This document shows, in pieces, positions 61,536 through 64,000 of a DNA stretch of 64,000 bases (positions are counted from its first letter, which is position 1; each line of letters starts with the position of its first letter). The notes beneath the pieces were generated by a model. It had not been told where the DNA came from, did not search any database, and saw only the letters and a list, made by a program, of their open reading frames with translations. The DNA is taken from positions 1 through 64,000 of the forward strand of contig NZ_QLLC01000020.1 in the NCBI RefSeq assembly GCF_003350205.1, in the 5' to 3' direction. Source of the stretch: Brevundimonas bullata (lineage in GTDB: Bacteria; Pseudomonadota; Alphaproteobacteria; Caulobacterales; Caulobacteraceae). The position numbers and the translations under genes were made by a program.

Positions 61536-64000
61536 CAGACAATCACTTTCTTGCCCGCGCCAATCTCGGCCAGCAGGGTCTTTTTCATCTCATCGAGGTA
61601 GCGGGTCACATCGTCCTCATCTTCGAGATAGGTTTTCGCGAAGGGGACCGTGATCGACTGAGCCTTGATATACTGGGGCTTTGTCGGTGCCGGCGGCACG
61701 TATGGCTTAGCCGGGGCTTCGGCCACGCCGCCGGCAGGTTCGGGCTGAGGCGTGGGAGACGGCGCCGGTGCAGGCGTAAGTTCGGCGATCCGCGTCAGCG
61801 TGTCGGCCAAAAGGTTGGAACGCACCTCTGTCGCCCGATGGCGCAAGGCCGGGATCAGGCTTTGCGAGGCTACGCCGGCTTTCTGCACGGCAAGCTCATC
61901 GCGGATACGCGCCTGCTGCTCTGGCGGTAGCGCACGGAATTCTGAGGTCTGGGCGATTTTATCAGCCACCTCGTCAATCGCGGCGATGACAGCGTTGCGC
62001 TCAGCCAGAACCGTTTGTTCGATAAGCTCTTTCAGGGTGTAGAAATCCGCCTTCAACTCCTGAATTGCAGTGCCCTTGAAGCACTGCGGATCAGCCAGAA
62101 CCTGACGCATCGTACCGGCAGCAGTATCCTCGTCATAGGCAAGGTTCTGGTCCTGCGCGGCCAGGAATGCGCGCACCTCATCATAGATTCCCTTTTGCGG
62201 GCCGGACATGAAGCTGCGGACCTTGTCGAGGATATCCTCCTTGGCATCCAGAAGCTGATCCTCCTGCTCCACCGGGCCGGTAATGAACCAGGTCGCCGAC
62301 TGGTCGCGCATGCTTTCGAGCAGGTGCCGCAAGGGATCGAGAGCGGCAACAAACGGGTAGCCCGCCGCCTGCCGCCCAAGCGTCTCCAGTTCGCTGGTCA
62401 GCTTGCGCAACTGCGCCTGCCACTCCGCACCAAGACTGCGCGCGTCATTCCCCGAGGCGGGTAGGTCGAACAGTGCCTGGAACAGTTCACGCGATTTACG
62501 GATCTGGGCGGGGGTGAACTCGATCTGCGGCGAGAGCAGGATATTGCCGAGGCTATGGCTGTTGCGCAGCCCCTGAATAAGTGCCTGCCCTTCCAGCAGG
62601 GCGCTGTCGGCACGCGCCTCAAGCTTGCCGCGCGCGACGAGGCTCGCGGTCAGGCAAAGAACGGCGATAGAGGGCCAGCCATAAGGTTTCGCACCAAACT
62701 TCTCGACCAAGGCCTTCGCAGAGACCCGCGTCCCAAGCTGCATCTGGGCCTGAGCATGGTTCAGCACATCCTGCTCAGCTTCGGTCAAACCGCTGCCTTC
62801 AGCGCCGAAAAGCTCACCATCCGTTTTGCCTGCACGGGCAAGATCCGCTTCGGTGTAGGTGGCGCCGCGTAGCACAGGCAGGCTGGTGTAGACCTTGTCC
62901 ACCAAGGTCTGGAAACCTTTGACCAGCCGCTCCTGCGGGTCTTCCCCACCGATCTCCAGTTCAGCTCCGCGCACGAACAGCCGCGCCTCTGCCATCAGGC
63001 TGCGGAGCCGCTGCACCAGATCCTTTTCACGCCGCGTATTCTGATCCCGCTTTTCCGCGATGATACGATCGCGGCCAGGTTGGGCATCCCCGCTGGTGAC
63101 CTGACGGGCAAATTTTACGGTCTGGAGCCACAGGATGAGATCGCGAGTAAAGCGTACATCCCGCCCCAGCATGACAACCATCTCATCGCTTGCCATGCTG
63201 TTCGAACGCACCACGTCCGGTGCGTCGGAATCGTCGCTGAAGGGCGAGATGATATTCACCGAAAGCTCGTGCTCCCGGTTCAGGCCGTGCCCGTCGAGCT
63301 TACGGGTAAAGGCATAGTCAACACCCGTACCCGCATGCTTGATCTTGCCGTGACGCAGGATCGCACCGAAAGCGAGTTCGTCGAGTTGCCGTTCGATCTC
63401 AGCGGGATCGACAGCAATCGCCTTGATCTCGGCCTCAACGTCCTTTTCCTCGTTCGTGAGGAATTCATAGACTTCGCCATTGCGCTGGATCAGCGTCTGA
63501 CGTTCCAGAAGCGACAAAGCCTCTTCGATATTGCGGCGCTGCTCGGTCTGATCCGCCTCGAACCGGGACAACATGAGGATCGATATATTGCGCGCAGTCG
63601 GCTTGAATTCCTTGACGTATTTTACAAGGAACAAGACTTTCAGCACCCGCACAGCAAAATCGTCGCCAAGGTTCTTTTCAGCCAGCTGGATCGACTGCTG
63701 AACTGATGACTTCAGTGCGGTGCGGATCCCCTCGAACATCAGATCGAAGGTCGCAAGCCTCCCGACCGGCGTATCTGCCAGCCGCTTCGCCACCTCCTGA
63801 AACACTCCCAGCATCGAGCGTTCGCCAACCGAGCTATGCTTGCCCTCAAACGCGTTATGCTGCGAGAGGCCCATGATCGCACGCTGAAACAGATCATACT
63901 GGTAATTCGGGAACGGATAGCTCGCGATAAACTGCTCTTTTCCGGAAAAATTCTTGAACTTGAAAGAATTATCGCCAAAATCGAACAGCGTGCGTAGATT
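61535..64000 (-). CDS. brxC: BREX P-loop protein BrxC, C-terminal part (cut by window edge)
   Basis: The frame is open from the window's right edge through 821 codons, so the ATG at 63874 is internal. The visible part (FIASYPFPNYQYDLFQRAIMGLS, RSMLGVFQEVAKRLAD, LEDEDDVTRYLDEMKKTLLAEI) matches the C-terminal two thirds of BrxC/PglY, a large ATPase. The Walker A lies outside the window. A helical, charged region and a Pro-rich linker (about 70-130 residues before the end) precede the C-terminus. brxA and brxB are expected farther right. Confidence 0.92.
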   Translation of the reverse strand, partial: NLRTLFDFGDNSFKFKNFSGKEQFIASYPFPNYQYDLFQRAIMGLSQHNAFEGKHSSVGERSMLGVFQEVAKRLADTPVGRLATFDLMFEGIRTALKSSVQQSIQLAEKNLGDDFAVRVLKVLFLVKYVKEFKPTARNISILMLSRFEADQTEQRRNIEEALSLLERQTLIQRNGEVYEFLTNEEKDVEAEIKAIAVDPAEIERQLDELAFGAILRHGKIKHAGTGVDYAFTRKLDGHGLNREHELSVNIISPFSDDSDAPDVVRSNSMASDEMVVMLGRDVRFTRDLILWLQTVKFARQVTSGDAQPGRDRIIAEKRDQNTRREKDLVQRLRSLMAEARLFVRGAELEIGGEDPQERLVKGFQTLVDKVYTSLPVLRGATYTEADLARAGKTDGELFGAEGSGLTEAEQDVLNHAQAQMQLGTRVSAKALVEKFGAKPYGWPSIAVLCLTASLVARGKLEARADSALLEGQALIQGLRNSHSLGNILLSPQIEFTPAQIRKSRELFQALFDLPASGNDARSLGAEWQAQLRKLTSELETLGRQAAGYPFVAALDPLRHLLESMRDQSATWFITGPVEQEDQLLDAKEDILDKVRSFMSGPQKGIYDEVRAFLAAQDQNLAYDEDTAAGTMRQVLADPQCFKGTAIQELKADFYTLKELIEQTVLAERNAVIAAIDEVADKIAQTSEFRALPPEQQARIRDELAVQKAGVASQSLIPALRHRATEVRSNLLADTLTRIAELTPAPAPSPTPQPEPAGGVAEAPAKPYVPPAPTKPQYIKAQSITVPFAKTYLEDEDDVTRYLDEMKKTLLAEIGAGKKVIV

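Noticed and set aside
61535-63874. BrxC as a complete 779-residue gene starting at 63874
   Set aside because: The frame continues upstream to the window edge with BrxC-like sequence (FPFPNYQYDLFQRA-type residues), so the ATG at 63874 is internal.

Overview
The window looks like a chromosomal segment of a high-GC, flagellated alphaproteobacterium of the order Caulobacterales, most likely Brevundimonas or a close relative. The evidence is the FlbT/FlaF pair, a tRNA-His without an encoded G-1 and with discriminator A73, alphaproteobacterial families (DUF1489, UPF0262, DUF2948, DUF3008), and the gene order murA-DUF2948-UPF0262-infA-maf-rng-yacG.

Region 1 (1 to about 42.2 kb) is ordinary core genome. 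It starts with the conserved tRNA-Tyr, tRNA-Gly, tuf block beside rlmB, then terC-like, metG, a MATE exporter and DUF1489. A leucine-degradation cluster follows (methylcrotonyl-CoA carboxylase alpha and beta, methylglutaconyl-CoA hydratase); its isovaleryl-CoA dehydrogenase partner lies apart at 34.3 kb. Next come a cNMP-binding patatin, a SAM methyltransferase, an M48 lipoprotein and an exbB-exbD-tonB operon. After these are the murA-to-yacG block and a propeller-amidohydrolase. The rest includes DedA, msrB, an S41-like secreted protein, lipB, a FliN-like protein, mgtE, a GH24 lysozyme, ExoD, flaF-flbT, a MoxR ATPase, an HD hydrolase and a degenerate NUDIX regulator. Five further tRNA genes (His, Phe, Thr, Leu, Ser) and several families of short palindromic repeats are scattered among them.

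Region 2 (about 42.2 to 64.0 kb, running off the right edge) is an accessory island that begins just after tRNA-Ser(CGA). It has three parts. First is a mobile cassette: a large serine recombinase with DUF2924 and DUF3489, a PD-(D/E)XK nuclease, an XRE regulator, DUF5681 and a ParB-methyltransferase fusion, ending in a broken CPBP protease gene. Second is a two-gene Gabija-type anti-phage operon (OLD/TOPRIM nuclease plus UvrD-like helicase). Third, after an IS1182-type remnant, is most of a type I BREX operon read right to left: brxC (cut by the window edge), pglX, pglZ, brxL. The BREX genes are visibly less GC-rich than the host genes.

The observations I rate highest are these. The BrxL-like protein carries a C-terminal domain that resembles the MITD1 C-terminal (phospholipase-D-like) domain. 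An AT-rich block sits inside pglX exactly where the specificity region should be. An apparently unannotated structured RNA lies beside flaF, with a perfect Shine-Dalgarno, a 21-codon frame and a strong terminator. A DUF559 nuclease frame between repeats reads without a stop into the leucine-pathway hydratase. Three 21-bp-phased repeats lie at the edge of the serine-recombinase cassette.
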